Positions 1 through 11,574 of a stretch of 42,150 nucleotides of DNA are shown here, piece after piece. The notes under the pieces are model-generated. The model was not told the DNA's origin. It ran no database searches and saw only the letters and a list, made by a program, of their open reading frames with translations. The DNA comes from an uncultured delta proteobacterium (GTDB taxonomy: Bacteria > Myxococcota > Myxococcia > Myxococcales > 40CM-4-68-19), in the NCBI GenBank assembly GCA_903911145.1, contig CAIWCD010000008.1:1-42150 (forward strand). The letters are read 5' to 3'. Numbering within the stretch: position 1 is the first letter of the stretch; each line of letters begins with the position of its first letter. The position numbers were made by a program, and so were the translations under genes.

Positions 1-312
1 GAACCATCGCCCGAGCCATCGCTGGAACCGTCGCCGGAGCCATCGCTGGAGCCATCGCCGGAGCCATCGCTGGAGCCATCGCTGGAGCCATCGCTGGAAC
101 CGTCGCTGGAACCGTCGCCCGAGCCATCGCTGGAACCATCGCCCGAGCCGTCGCTGGAACCATCGCCCGAGCCGTCGCTGGAACCATCGCCCGAGCCGTC
201 GCTGGAACCTTCGCCCGAGCCGTCGCTGGAACCATCGCCCGAGCCGTCGCCCGTCCCGTCGCCGGAACCATCGCCCGACCCATCGCTGGAACCGTCGCCG
301 GACCCGTCGGTG
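1..312 (-). repeat. 12-bp tandem repeats coding [S/G]DGS
   Basis: About 26 consecutive 12-base units with variants such as GAACCATCGCCC and GAGCCGTCGCTG. On the minus strand each unit encodes Ser/Gly-Asp-Gly-Ser inside the hub gene. Pairs of units form 24-base blocks that are nearly identical around 130-240, which suggests recent slippage or recombination. The array continues beyond the window edge. Confidence 0.95.
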
Positions 313-2063
313 GCGTCGTCAATGTCGAGTTCGAGCGTGTATTCACCCTCGGGAACATCGTCGAGATGGACGTGGCCGAGGATGTCGGTGGTGATCGAGC
401 GCGTACTGCCGTCGGAGAACGTGACCGTGCCGGAAACGGCGGCCATCGGCTGACCGTCGTCACCTCCGACGACGTCGAAGTCAATGCTGGTCAGCCGCGG
501 CCCGTCGCCCGAGCCGTCGCCGGAGCCGGAGCCCCCGCCGCAGCAGTCATCGTCGGAGAACGTGATTGTGTACGCGCCCTCGGGAACCTCATCGAGGCGA
601 ACGTTGCCAAACGCGTCGGTGATCACGTCGATCGTGCTGCCGTCGGAGAGCGTGACCTGTCCGGACGCACCGGCGATCGGGCGGTTGTTGGTCGCGTTGA
701 CGAGCGTGACCTCTATGAACGTCAGCGGCGGCTGCGCCTCGAGGATCTCGACGACGTAGTTGCCCTCGTCGACCTCGTCGATGTGAACGTGACCGTCGCT
801 GCCCGACGTCGTGTCGATCGGGTCCTTGCCCGGAATGTGGATGCGAATCTTCGCGTCGGGGATCGCGTTCCCGTCGTCGTCCTGCAGAATGAAATCGATG
901 TCCTGCTGGGGAGGACCGGACTGGTCGCTGTCACCGCTTGCGTCGTTGTTGGCGCCTGTCGGATCGGTGTCGTTGTTGTCGTCGTTGTCGTGGACGTCGT
1001 CGTTCGACGAATCGCCCCACTTGTCGCGCGCCACGTAGAAGACGACGACATATCCGGCAGCGTCGTAGAAGTGCTCGGCCTCGGTGACAACATACTTGCC
1101 CGAGTAGACGCCGACCTTCTTGATGTTGACCATCGCGCCGGGCTTGACAGCCGGGTCCCCGCGGACCTCGACCTCGGCGGTGATGAACTCCATCTGCGCG
1201 TGCGTCAGCGAAGCACCTGCGCAGGTGTCCGCGTGGGCCTGGTTGAGCACCTTCGCTTCAGCAAATGCGCGCTCGGCCTTCTCCGAGCCGAACCGGACCA
1301 TGTCGACGCCGGCCTTGCCTCCGGGGACGGTCCAGAACTCCTTGCCCTTGGCCGCGTTCCCCTCGAGGCCGGTCTTGCCCGCCGAGTCCCAGCCGAGGAC
1401 CTTGACCTTCGCGAGAGGCTTCCTGAAGTTCGCGACCGGGAGGAAGGTCTTGACCTCCACGCCGAAGGTGAAGACGCAGTCGTCCGAGTCCGAGAGGTGC
1501 GGGCGCTCGAAGTGGAGATCGTCGCCTTCGACCCAGAGGAGATAGCCCTCCTGCTCGGCGATGCGGCGCAGGAACGAGTAGTCGCTCTCGTTGGCTTGGA
1601 AGCGGAACGCCGAGACGGGATCGGGTCCGTCGCCCTTGTTGGTGTGGGGCGTGAGGCCTGCGTCGTTGCAGATCTGCTGCACGACGGTGAACGGCGTCGC
1701 GCCGGCATAGGTCTTGGTCTTGGTTCCGCGCATCAGCCGATGCGACTTGTCCATTCCGCGCAGGACGAGAACGACCGGACCGTTGCGCTCGAGTTCGCTG
1801 CGCCAGGCAGTGACTTCTCCCTCGAAGACGGTCTTGAGCTTGCCGACGGTGCCGAGGTCGATCTTGACCTTCGTGCAGTCCGCGAATGTGGGATCCGACT
1901 GCCACTTCAGTGCGGGATCAGAGACGACGATCTCAAATGCAGTCGCAGCGGTTCGCGTCTGGAAGACACGAATGGCGAGAACGGCGGCCGCCGCAGCCGG
2001 GTCCAGCTTCGTTCCATCGAGGTAGATGGCGAAGTCTGGTTTGTAGGAAGAGTCGTCGGGCAC
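1..2063 (-). CDS. Phage gpD/VgrG/Pvc8-like tail hub protein with repeat tail (partial)
   Basis: This reading frame runs off the left edge, leaving 687 codons in the window. Residues ~1-350 look like a late-control-D/VgrG-type hub: a beta-rich N-terminus, then [16 protein letters not shown] (~162-177), typical of the second hub barrel, and a late part around [22 protein letters not shown]-rich linker (~351-385) leads to three similar ~55-residue beta domains (~388-441, 448-503, 523-580) sharing a 'DG..T.(x)G.V.(L/I)(D/E).V.EG.Y' pattern, like carboxypeptidase-regulatory or Cna-B folds. A [S/G]DGS tail follows. The start is taken as GTG, because no in-frame ATG lies upstream; GAGG sits 11 bases ahead of it. 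Hubs of this family cap the tail tube of contractile phages and injection systems, and C-terminal additions often carry spike or cargo functions. A paralogue starts at 38835. The system type and the role of the tail are unknown. Confidence 0.75.
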   Translation of the reverse strand, partial: MPDDSSYKPDFAIYLDGTKLDPAAAAAVLAIRVFQTRTAATAFEIVVSDPALKWQSDPTFADCTKVKIDLGTVGKLKTVFEGEVTAWRSELERNGPVVLVLRGMDKSHRLMRGTKTKTYAGATPFTVVQQICNDAGLTPHTNKGDGPDPVSAFRFQANESDYSFLRRIAEQEGYLLWVEGDDLHFERPHLSDSDDCVFTFGVEVKTFLPVANFRKPLAKVKVLGWDSAGKTGLEGNAAKGKEFWTVPGGKAGVDMVRFGSEKAERAFAEAKVLNQAHADTCAGASLTHAQMEFITAEVEVRGDPAVKPGAMVNIKKVGVYSGKYVVTEAEHFYDAAGYVVVFYVARDKWGDSSNDDVHDNDDNNDTDPTGANNDASGDSDQSGPPQQDIDFILQDDDGNAIPDAKIRIHIPGKDPIDTTSGSDGHVHIDEVDEGNYVVEILEAQPPLTFIEVTLVNATNNRPIAGASGQVTLSDGSTIDVITDAFGNVRLDEVPEGAYTITFSDDDCCGGGSGSGDGSGDGPRLTSIDFDVVGGDDGQPMAAVSGTVTFSDGSTRSITTDILGHVHLDDVPEGEYTLELDIDDATDGSGDGSSDGSGDGSGDGTGDGSGDGSSDGSGEGSSDGSGDGSSDGSGDGSSDGSGDGSSDGSGDGSSDGSSDGSSDGSSDGSGDGSSDGSGDGSSDGSGDG

Positions 2064-2105
2064 CGGGGTTGGGACCTCGAAGCGGCCAGACTGCAGGGAG
2101 CCGCC

Positions 2106-2134
2106 ATCATAGCCCAGAAAGCTACTGGCTGGAA
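2106..2134 (-). promoter_or_regulatory. Candidate promoter of the left hub gene
   Basis: On the minus strand a TATGAT -10 box (2111-2106; 5 of 6 to consensus) lies ~43 bases before the GTG start. A weak -35 (TTCCAG, 2134-2129) sits 17 bases upstream. It would let the hub gene be transcribed separately from the ligA-acyP pair upstream. Sequence match only. Confidence 0.3.
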
Positions 2135-2196
2135 GAGCGTTCCGACTTGCGCGGGAAAGTCTTTGAAATCAATACGTTCCACGCCGAGGGCGATTT

Positions 2197-5136
<2,940 letters not shown>

Positions 5137-5154
5137 CAGCAACCTCCGTTCCCG

Positions 5155-5197
5155 CACGCCTCTTGCGCCCGATGTTTGTCGGTGCGCGAGAGGCGTG
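5155..5197 (+). terminator. Strong hairpin between the coiled-coil gene and rho
   Basis: Inverted repeat CACGCCTCTTGCGC / GCGCGAGAGGCGTG (14 positions, one G-T pair) with an inner CCGA/TCGG stem and a TGTTTG loop. It is followed by TTGACTTG, not a clean T-run. It may end the upstream transcript or form part of the rho leader. Confidence 0.55.
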
Positions 5198-5226
5198 TTG
5201 ACTTGAGCGCCCTTCCCGACTAGACG
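5198..5226 (+). promoter_or_regulatory. Candidate rho promoter
   Basis: TTGACT (5198-5203), a 17-base spacer and TAGACG (5221-5226), placed directly after the hairpin. The -35 is good and the -10 weak. A start here would give a ~110-base leader before rho. Confidence 0.3.
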
Positions 5227-5342
5227 CAGCCTTCTTCCACTCAAGCCGCACGCGCGCCGCTTCGGGCTTTCCGCCCGGCGAGCAGCGCTAGCGAGCGACC
5301 CGCACTCCGCGGGCAACGCTCCCCCAAACAAAGGCCGTGACG

Positions 5343-6587
5343 ATGAATCTGTCCGAACTGAAGGCGATGAAGATCACCGCGCTGGCGAAGCTCGCCAAGG
5401 ACCTCAACGTCGAGATGCCCGGGGCGTTGCGTCGGCAGGAGCTGATCTTCCACATCCTGCAGGCGCAGAAGAGCGACACGCTGATCGAGGCTGAGGGTGT
5501 GCTCGAGGTGTTGCCCGACGGATTCGGCTTTCTGCGCAGTCCCGATTTCTCCTTCAGCCCGGGCCCCGACGACATCTACGTCTCGCCCTCGCAGGTGCGC
5601 CGCTTCAATCTCCGCACGGGCGACATGCTCAAGGGACAAATTCGGCAGCCCAAGGATTCCGAGCGCTACTTCGCGCTGCTCAAGATCGATCAGATCAACT
5701 TCGCCGAGCCGATCGAGGGCGCGCCGAAGGTCCTCTTCGACAACCTCACGGCGCTCTACCCGACGCGCTCGATCAACCTCGAGCACAGCAAGACGGAGAT
5801 GAGCACGCGCATCATCAATCTGCTCAATCCGATCGGGTTCGGGCAGCGCGCGCTGATCGTCGCGCCGCCGCGTGCAGGTAAGACAGTCCTTCTGCAGGAC
5901 ATCGCGCACGCGATCGCGGCGAACCATCCCGATGCCTTCCTCATTGTGTTGCTCATCGACGAGCGGCCCGAGGAAGTCACCGACATGCAGCGCACGGTGA
6001 AGGGCCAGGTCGTCTCGTCAACCTTCGACGAACCTGCGACACGCCACGTGCAGGTTGCCGAGATGGTCGGCGAGCAGGCCAAGCGGCTCGTCGAGCAGGG
6101 GCGCGACGTGATCATCCTGCTCGACTCGATCACCCGCCTTGCGCGCGCCTACAACGCGACCGTTCCGTCGAGCGGAAAGATTCTCTCCGGCGGCGTCGAT
6201 TCGAATGCGCTGCACAAGCCCAAGCGCTTCTTCGGCGCCGCGCGAAATTGCGAAGAGGGCGGCTCGCTGACCATCATCGGCACGGCGCTCGTCGACACCG
6301 GCTCGCGCATGGACGAGGTGATCTTCGAGGAGTTCAAGGGCACCGGCAACAGCGAGATCGTGCTCGATCGCAAGCTGATGGAGAAGCGCATCTTCCCCTG
6401 CCTCGACATCAACAAGTCGGGCACGCGCAAGGAGGAGCTGCTGATGGATGACAAGCAGCTCAACCGCGTCTGGATCCTGCGGCAGCTGCTGCATCCGCTC
6501 AACGTGATCGACTCGATGGAGTTCCTCCTCGCCAAGCTGCGCGGGACCAAGAGCAACAAGGAGTTCCTCGATTCAATGAGTCGGTAG
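5343..6587 (+). CDS. rho: Transcription termination factor Rho
   Basis: A 414-residue Rho, the ring-shaped RNA helicase that ends transcription. It starts with a Rho-N domain ([21 protein letters not shown]). The cold-shock-like RNA-binding domain follows ([21 protein letters not shown], with [19 protein letters not shown]). The ATPase core has Walker A APPRAGKT (~174-181), Walker [17 protein letters not shown] and the Q/R-loop region [29 protein letters not shown] two codons upstream is possible, but the ATG has AAAGG at a good eight-base distance. No acidic or low-complexity insertion of the kind seen in actinobacterial Rho is present. Rho genes are often autoregulated in the leader, and here a strong hairpin lies ~150 bases upstream. 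Confidence 0.98.
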   Translation: MNLSELKAMKITALAKLAKDLNVEMPGALRRQELIFHILQAQKSDTLIEAEGVLEVLPDGFGFLRSPDFSFSPGPDDIYVSPSQVRRFNLRTGDMLKGQIRQPKDSERYFALLKIDQINFAEPIEGAPKVLFDNLTALYPTRSINLEHSKTEMSTRIINLLNPIGFGQRALIVAPPRAGKTVLLQDIAHAIAANHPDAFLIVLLIDERPEEVTDMQRTVKGQVVSSTFDEPATRHVQVAEMVGEQAKRLVEQGRDVIILLDSITRLARAYNATVPSSGKILSGGVDSNALHKPKRFFGAARNCEEGGSLTIIGTALVDTGSRMDEVIFEEFKGTGNSEIVLDRKLMEKRIFPCLDINKSGTRKEELLMDDKQLNRVWILRQLLHPLNVIDSMEFLLAKLRGTKSNKEFLDSMSR

Positions 6588-6593
6588 GTGCCG

Positions 6594-6995
6594 ATGCGCC
6601 CGGTCGAGATCGTCGGCGCGATGGTCGCGCTCATCGGCGCAGCGCGGCTCGCAACGGTCGAACTTCGCGACGTGCGCTCGCATCCAATCGACGAGCGCTA
6701 TGCGGGACTTGCAGAGCGGATTCCGCTCCACGCGACGGTCGGCTACATCGCAGAAGAAGGACTCGAGACGCTCGAAGGGCAGCGCCGCTTCAGCCAGGCG
6801 AGCTACTCGCTCGCTCCGCGCCTCGTGCTCCCGGATGACGGCGCGACCGCGCTGGTGCTGGTCGATCTCGACCACGCGGCTCAAACGAAGGCGCACGCAG
6901 CCTCCGCCGCGATGACCGTGGTGCTCACGCTCCCCTCGGGCGTCGCCCTCCTTGAACGATCACAGCCAAGCACCGCGCACCCCGCAAACAGATAG
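6594..6995 (+). CDS. Small membrane-anchored protein paired with the GT-C-like gene
   Basis: A 133-residue protein with an N-terminal hydrophobic segment (EIVGAMVALIGAARLATVEL) followed by a soluble, presumably periplasmic part. The pattern HATVGYIAE...RRFSQASYSLAPRLVLP resembles small proteins often paired with polytopic GT-C-like membrane proteins; this is from memory, not a search. It starts six bases after the rho stop (GTG in between, ATG preferred, AGG five bases upstream) and may be cotranscribed with rho. The last ~25 residues (SGVALLERSQPSTAHPANR) look unstructured. Function unknown; it may be an accessory subunit of the next gene's product. Confidence 0.65.
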   Translation: MRPVEIVGAMVALIGAARLATVELRDVRSHPIDERYAGLAERIPLHATVGYIAEEGLETLEGQRRFSQASYSLAPRLVLPDDGATALVLVDLDHAAQTKAHAASAAMTVVLTLPSGVALLERSQPSTAHPANR

Positions 6996-7028
6996 TCAGT
7001 ATTCTGTACTTAGAATTCGGTACTGACT
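6994..7028. promoter_or_regulatory. AT-rich palindrome between the paired membrane genes
   Basis: AGTCAGTA (6994-7001) is inverted as TACTGACT (7021-7028), with a nested TTCT/AGAA pair in the loop. It overlaps the upstream stop codon and is followed by TATTTTG. It is markedly AT-rich in a GC-rich region. It could be an operator or a weak terminator or attenuator ahead of the membrane glycosyltransferase-like gene. Confidence 0.5.
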
Positions 7029-7048
7029 GTATTTTGACGAATTTTACC

Positions 7049-8380
7049 ATGCATCGACAGACCGATCGACAGGCCGCCGCAACCTCCCGGGCGCTGGGGT
7101 TGGCGCTCGCGGTGGCGCCTTCGATAGCGACCAGCGCAGCGATCGGCTTCGCGTTGATGCTCGCGGGACACGGTCAACTGCTGCTCGGCTCGACGTCGTC
7201 GGCGAAGGCCGCGGCGACGCTGCTGTTGCTGGTCGGAGCAGGCGGCGCGCTCTTGCTTCAACGATCGCTCGCACCCTTGCTGGGCGCGGCCGCGCGCACC
7301 GAAGAAGAAGGAGAGCCGATGCCGCGGTGGCTGCAGTGGAGCATCGCGCTCGCGCTGCTGCTGCTGGTTGGCACGACGCTGCATGCGACCTGGCGCGCAC
7401 CCGACGGCGGCTGGGACGCCTGGTCGATCTGGAACTCGCGCGCACGCGCTCTTCTGCGCAGCGGCGGCGACGTGCGGCTGGCCTGCGCGGCTGGGCGCGG
7501 AGCGGCGCTGTTCACGCTCCACCCCGAATATCCGTTGCTGCTGCCAACCATGATCGCTCTTGGTTGGCGCTCGCTGGGCAGCGAGACACCACTGGTTCCG
7601 ATGCTCCTTGGCCTGGCGCCTGCGCTCTGGCTTGCAGCGATCGGCGCACTGGTGATCGCGCGCTCGTCGGCCAGGAGCGCGGGTTTCACGACGCTGCTGC
7701 TCTTGACGACGCCGGAGTTTGCGAGGATGGCATCCGCGCAATATGCGGAGCTGGCGCTCAGCGTCCTCGTCATGACCGCGCTGGCGCTGCTCCTGCTCGC
7801 TGACGAACTTGTCGAGACGCAACCGGGACGCAGGTGGCTCCTCCTGCTGGCTGGGCATTCACTGGGCCTCGCTGCGCTGGTGAAGCACGAAGGGCTGGTC
7901 TGGCTCCTCGCCTGCGCACTGGTGACGCTGGTTTCGCGGCGCCGCGATCTTCTCCCGTTCGCTCTGGGCGCGGCTCTCCCGCTCGTGCTGCTCGGCTGGT
8001 TCAAGCACTCCTTCGCGCCGCCCAGCGATCTCGCGAATGGCGACCTCGTGACGACGTTGGCGCACCTGCCGACGCGCATCGGTCAGACCGCACTCGGGCT
8101 GGTCCGCCGCATCGTCTATGTGCAGGCGTGGGGCGTCCATCTGCTCGCCGTCACTGCGATGCTCGCTCTGCGCATGCACCGCCGGGATCTGTCGCGACCG
8201 GCCCTCGCGCTTCTGTCGATCTGCGGCGTCGTGCTGGGCGGGTTTCTCTGCGCCTATCTCATCTCGCCGCACGAACTCACCTGGCATCTACATGCGTCGA
8301 TCGATCGGCTGCTTTTGCAGCTCTGGCCTCCTGCGCTGCTCGCGCTCGGACTGCCTCAGCGCGTCCCCGCGCGCGCATAG
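7049..8380 (+). CDS. GT-C-fold-like polytopic membrane glycosyltransferase
   Basis: About 443 residues and roughly ten or more hydrophobic helices in the inner membrane. The periplasmic-loop signature GGWDAWSIWNSRARALLRSG ... HPEYPLLLP (~residues 120-165) and KHEGLVWL further on resemble PMT/ArnT-like GT-C proteins, which transfer sugars from polyprenyl-phosphate donors. A TTG five codons upstream is also possible; no clear ribosome-binding site precedes either start. The 3' end overlaps the convergent deacetylase gene by 25 bases. The nearby O-antigen ligase, LptF and GT2 genes support a role in cell-surface polysaccharide, but substrate and acceptor cannot be read from the sequence. Confidence 0.7.
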   Translation: MHRQTDRQAAATSRALGLALAVAPSIATSAAIGFALMLAGHGQLLLGSTSSAKAAATLLLLVGAGGALLLQRSLAPLLGAAARTEEEGEPMPRWLQWSIALALLLLVGTTLHATWRAPDGGWDAWSIWNSRARALLRSGGDVRLACAAGRGAALFTLHPEYPLLLPTMIALGWRSLGSETPLVPMLLGLAPALWLAAIGALVIARSSARSAGFTTLLLLTTPEFARMASAQYAELALSVLVMTALALLLLADELVETQPGRRWLLLLAGHSLGLAALVKHEGLVWLLACALVTLVSRRRDLLPFALGAALPLVLLGWFKHSFAPPSDLANGDLVTTLAHLPTRIGQTALGLVRRIVYVQAWGVHLLAVTAMLALRMHRRDLSRPALALLSICGVVLGGFLCAYLISPHELTWHLHASIDRLLLQLWPPALLALGLPQRVPARA

Positions 8381-9123
8381 CCGACCAGCTCTTGCGGCGA
8401 GGTCTCTCGGTAGACGCCGATGCGATAGAGCGCCGTGCGGCTGCGTCCGCCATGATCCTGCCCCGCGACGGCAGCGCGGTAGCCCGCAGCAATCACCACG
8501 GGTTCGATCCGCGCCCGCACTGAATTGTAGGGATACGCGAACAGGTCGATCGGCGCGCCGAGTCCCGCCTCGAGCTCTCGCCGCGAACCGCGAAGCTCCT
8601 CGAGGAGCGCCTTGTCATCGAGTTCGGGAAGGCGCGGATGCGTGCGCGAGTGCGAGCCGATCTCCATGCCCGCCGCGTGCAGCGCGCGAACCTCTGGCCA
8701 GGTCAACACCGGGTGCGAACTTTCATCGGCACCGGCCGGATGAAGAGAACGATGCGCTTCGTCGTCGCCGATCCAGCTGGAGACGACAAAGAACGTCGCG
8801 ACCATCCCCCGGGCACGCAGCGCCGGCAGGACAACTCTGATCGCATCGGCTGTGCCGTCATCGAACGTGAGCACGATCGGCCGCTCTGGGAGAGGAGTTG
8901 CGCGATCGGCGTGATCGAGCAGTGCCGAGAGCGGCACGGAATGAAAGCCCGCGGCCACCAGCGCATCGAGCTGGGCGACGAACTGCGTCGGAGTCACATC
9001 GAGGCGACCGGGCGAGTCGACGACCGCGTGAAAGCCGAGGATCGGAACATCGGGCCGCCCACGGCACGCGGCCGCACACAAGACGAGCGCAACGAGAAGT
9101 AGCGAGCATCGCGTCGTGCGCAT
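8356..9123 (-). CDS. Polysaccharide deacetylase lipoprotein (NodB/CE4 family)
   Basis: A 255-residue protein with a lipoprotein signal: MRTTRCSLLLVALVLCAAAC, with the lipobox Cys followed by RGR. The NodB-fold motifs are present: a first strand ILGFHAV, motif 1 LTFDDG, the histidine motif SHSRTHP (H-x3-H zinc ligands) and AYPYNS late in the domain. CE4 enzymes remove N- or O-acetyl groups from chitin-like, peptidoglycan or exopolysaccharide chains. As a predicted outer- or inner-membrane lipoprotein it would act in the periplasm. It begins three bases after the lptF stop, so the two are an operon. The first Asp and both His are present, so it should be active. Substrate unknown. Confidence 0.88.
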   Translation of the reverse strand: MRTTRCSLLLVALVLCAAACRGRPDVPILGFHAVVDSPGRLDVTPTQFVAQLDALVAAGFHSVPLSALLDHADRATPLPERPIVLTFDDGTADAIRVVLPALRARGMVATFFVVSSWIGDDEAHRSLHPAGADESSHPVLTWPEVRALHAAGMEIGSHSRTHPRLPELDDKALLEELRGSRRELEAGLGAPIDLFAYPYNSVRARIEPVVIAAGYRAAVAGQDHGGRSRTALYRIGVYRETSPQELVGYARAGTR

Positions 9124-9126
9124 CGC

Positions 9127-10236
9127 TCAGACCGCTCCCGGTCCGCGGCGTAGGAAGCGCGCGCTCAAAGCCGCCCCCAGCAAGGTCGTGGGAAGATCAG
9201 GCAACAGCGCCGCAAGCCACACCGACGTTCCATGCTCGGCGAGTGCGACTCCGGCCCGCGAGAGCGCAAAGTAGATTGCGAAGACGAGCAGCGTGGTGAG
9301 GTAGGCGGCGCCCCGACTGCCTCCGGTGAGTGCAGCAAGAGGCACCGAGAGCAGAGCGAAAAGCAGGCAGGCCAGAGGCGCCACTGCGCGCCGGGCCTCG
9401 TCCAGACGCGCCCGCTGCGCCAGGCCCGGACGACCCGCCGCATCCATCTCGACAGCGCGCGCACGCAGCGCCTCGACCGAGAGCGCGGCCTCGTTGGTCG
9501 CGAAGCGATTCTTGTTCTCCAGCCATTCCCGCACGTCGATCGCGATCCGCGCAGAGGAGAAGCGGGCCACCGTCTCGCTCTGCGCATCGCTGCGATGCAG
9601 CTCGCCGCGCTCCATTGCGAGCGTGAGCGAATCCTGGCTGCGCTCGAGACTTCCCGCTTGCGCAAACGCCAGCATCGGCCCGCCCTGCTCCGTGCGATCC
9701 TCGAGGAGAACGCCCTTCCACCGCCGCCCTCGCGCCTGAACTTCGGACTGCTCGAAGAAGAGCATCAGCCGCGGAATCGGATCGTTGAAGACGCCCGGTG
9801 ACAGACCCGTCTCGAGATTGCGAGAGAGCACGGCATCGACAGTGTGATTGAGCGAGGCGAGTCCCTGCGGCTCGGCCCAACGAACCAGCGCAGCCGTGGC
9901 ACAGGCGAAGAGAAGCCCGAGCAGCAGCGGCACGCGATAGAGCGCAAGCGGCGAGCGCCCGACCGCAGCCAGAGCCAGCAGTTCGCGATCGGAAGCGAGC
10001 CGACCGACCGCGAGCTGGATGCCGAGCACATAGGCGATCGGCGCGGCCATGACGAGGAAGTGAGGGAGCAGACCGAGCGTGACGCGCACAAGATCACCGA
10101 GCGTCACTGCGCCGCTGAAGACAATCTCATTGAGCTGGAGGAGCTGGCCGAGCACGAGCAGTTGCAGGATCGCGAAGAGGCCGACCAGCAGAGGAAGGAG
10201 CGCTTCGCGCAGCAGCATGCGATCGAGCAGGGTCAC
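9127..10236 (-). CDS. lptF: LptF/LptG-family LPS export permease
   Basis: A 369-residue YjgP/YjgQ-family permease. The N-terminus (VTLLDRMLLREALLPLL) is the classic LptF/G start, and about six membrane helices flank a periplasmic beta-jellyroll (~residues 150-270, e.g. WKGVLLEDRT, FAQAGSLERSQDSLTLAMERG). LptF and LptG form the membrane part of the LptB2FG transporter that moves LPS from the inner membrane. The GTG at 10236 is chosen because it keeps the conserved N-terminus. A second copy (lptG) normally lies next to it, but here the next gene is the deacetylase, so its partner must lie elsewhere. F versus G cannot be separated with certainty by eye. Divergent from the O-antigen ligase-like gene. 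Confidence 0.88.
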   Translation of the reverse strand: MTLLDRMLLREALLPLLVGLFAILQLLVLGQLLQLNEIVFSGAVTLGDLVRVTLGLLPHFLVMAAPIAYVLGIQLAVGRLASDRELLALAAVGRSPLALYRVPLLLGLLFACATAALVRWAEPQGLASLNHTVDAVLSRNLETGLSPGVFNDPIPRLMLFFEQSEVQARGRRWKGVLLEDRTEQGGPMLAFAQAGSLERSQDSLTLAMERGELHRSDAQSETVARFSSARIAIDVREWLENKNRFATNEAALSVEALRARAVEMDAAGRPGLAQRARLDEARRAVAPLACLLFALLSVPLAALTGGSRGAAYLTTLLVFAIYFALSRAGVALAEHGTSVWLAALLPDLPTTLLGAALSARFLRRGPGAV

Positions 10237-10302
10237 CGGGGCGCAACATAGCAGCGGTGCGGGCGGCCCGACTTCGGCCAAGTGGCGTGATACGAAGCGG
10301 TC

Positions 10303-11574
10303 GTGTCCACGACGGAGAGAATCGGTCGCGCGCTCGCGGCAGCCGGCCTCGCCACACACGCGCTCTTTGCGCCGATCTCGATCGCGGCCACGCAGATCGG
10401 GCTCGGGGTTGCCTTCTCGGGATTGATTCTCTGCGCGCTCGCCGGAAGGCGCCCAGCGCGGACGCCGCTCGATCTCTCGCTCGCGCTCTTCGTCGCCGCC
10501 GCGCTCGCCTCCACGATCTTCTCGCGCGAAGGAACGGGCTCGGCAATCAACTTCACGCTCTGGCGCCACGCCGCCGGATTCTGGATCTGCTGGCAGACCT
10601 TCACTCTCGCCTCGGACGCAAGAGTGAGCGCCGCGCGGGTGCTCGCCCTCGCCGGCGTCGGACTCGCAGCCGCATCGCTCGTCGGGATCCTGCAGTACCG
10701 CACCGGCATCGACGTCGTGCACGCGCTGCATCTGCGCCGCGACGAGCGGCTCGTCGGCGCCCCTGGCGTTCCCGAGCGATTCGCCGCGATGGGCTTCTTC
10801 ATCTCGCGCCTGACATTCGGACACAACGCAATGATCCTGGTCGCGCTCCTCGTCGGCGCGGCGATCTTCGCGGATCTCTCGACGCGGCTGCGGGCATGGC
10901 AGTTGACCGCCAGCGCGCTCGGCCTCTGCGCGATCGTGCTCACCTTCGATCGCGCGGCATGGCTGGGCCTCTTCGCGGCCGCGCTCGCTCTCGGCGTCTG
11001 CTGGTTCGTCCGGCGTTCAAGCAGCGCGCACCCGGATAAGGATCGGGGCGGAGGACGAACGGCGCTGCTCATCGCCGCTGCATTTTCGCTCTTGTGCGTC
11101 GTCGCGGGCCTGGTCCCCTCTGTACGCGCACGATTCGCCTCCGCCTTCGATGTCCAGCAGAACAGCGACCGGATCTTCCTCTGGACGCGCGCGCTCGAAA
11201 TCATCCGCGACCACCCACTCCTCGGCATCGGCTTCGGCAACTATCCGCGCGTCTGCTCGCGCTACTACGATCTCGTCGACCCGAGCTTCCCGATGCGGAC
11301 CTGGGCGCACAACTCGCTGCTTTCGCTCACCGCGGAAACGGGCTTCGTGGGGCTTTGCGCAGTCGCACTGCTCGCCTTCGCGATCGTGCGCGCGCTACTC
11401 GTGCGTTTGCGCGAAGGTGGCCGATTCACGGCGGGTGCGATCGCGAGCGCATGCGCGCTGCTCGTGGTCGCGCAGATGCACGACGTCGTCTACGACAGCA
11501 AGGTGATGTATCCGCTCTGGCTGGCGCTGGTGGTCGGACTGCACCCGCGGCTCGGCGCGCAAACCAGGAACTAG
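10303..11574 (+). CDS. O-antigen ligase/polymerase family (Wzy_C) membrane protein
   Basis: A 423-residue polytopic protein of about 11-12 hydrophobic helices. The Wzy_C signature sits in the last periplasmic loop: NSDRIFLWTRALEIIRDHPLLGIGFGNYP, then WAHNSLLSLTAETGFVG (His and Asn typical of WaaL-type proteins). These proteins join O-antigen to lipid A-core, polymerise polysaccharide, or transfer glycans to proteins. The start GTG (VSTTERIGRALAAAG) has no strong ribosome-binding site. The end overlaps the convergent GT2 gene by four bases. LptF on the other strand supports an LPS role, but ligase and polymerase cannot be told apart here. Confidence 0.85.
   Translation: MSTTERIGRALAAAGLATHALFAPISIAATQIGLGVAFSGLILCALAGRRPARTPLDLSLALFVAAALASTIFSREGTGSAINFTLWRHAAGFWICWQTFTLASDARVSAARVLALAGVGLAAASLVGILQYRTGIDVVHALHLRRDERLVGAPGVPERFAAMGFFISRLTFGHNAMILVALLVGAAIFADLSTRLRAWQLTASALGLCAIVLTFDRAAWLGLFAAALALGVCWFVRRSSSAHPDKDRGGGRTALLIAAAFSLLCVVAGLVPSVRARFASAFDVQQNSDRIFLWTRALEIIRDHPLLGIGFGNYPRVCSRYYDLVDPSFPMRTWAHNSLLSLTAETGFVGLCAVALLAFAIVRALLVRLREGGRFTAGAIASACALLVVAQMHDVVYDSKVMYPLWLALVVGLHPRLGAQTRN

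Noticed and set aside
1-312. Short regular repeats that could suggest a CRISPR array.
   Set aside because: They are contiguous 12-base units without spacers, in frame with a large gene on the minus strand and coding [S/G]DGS.
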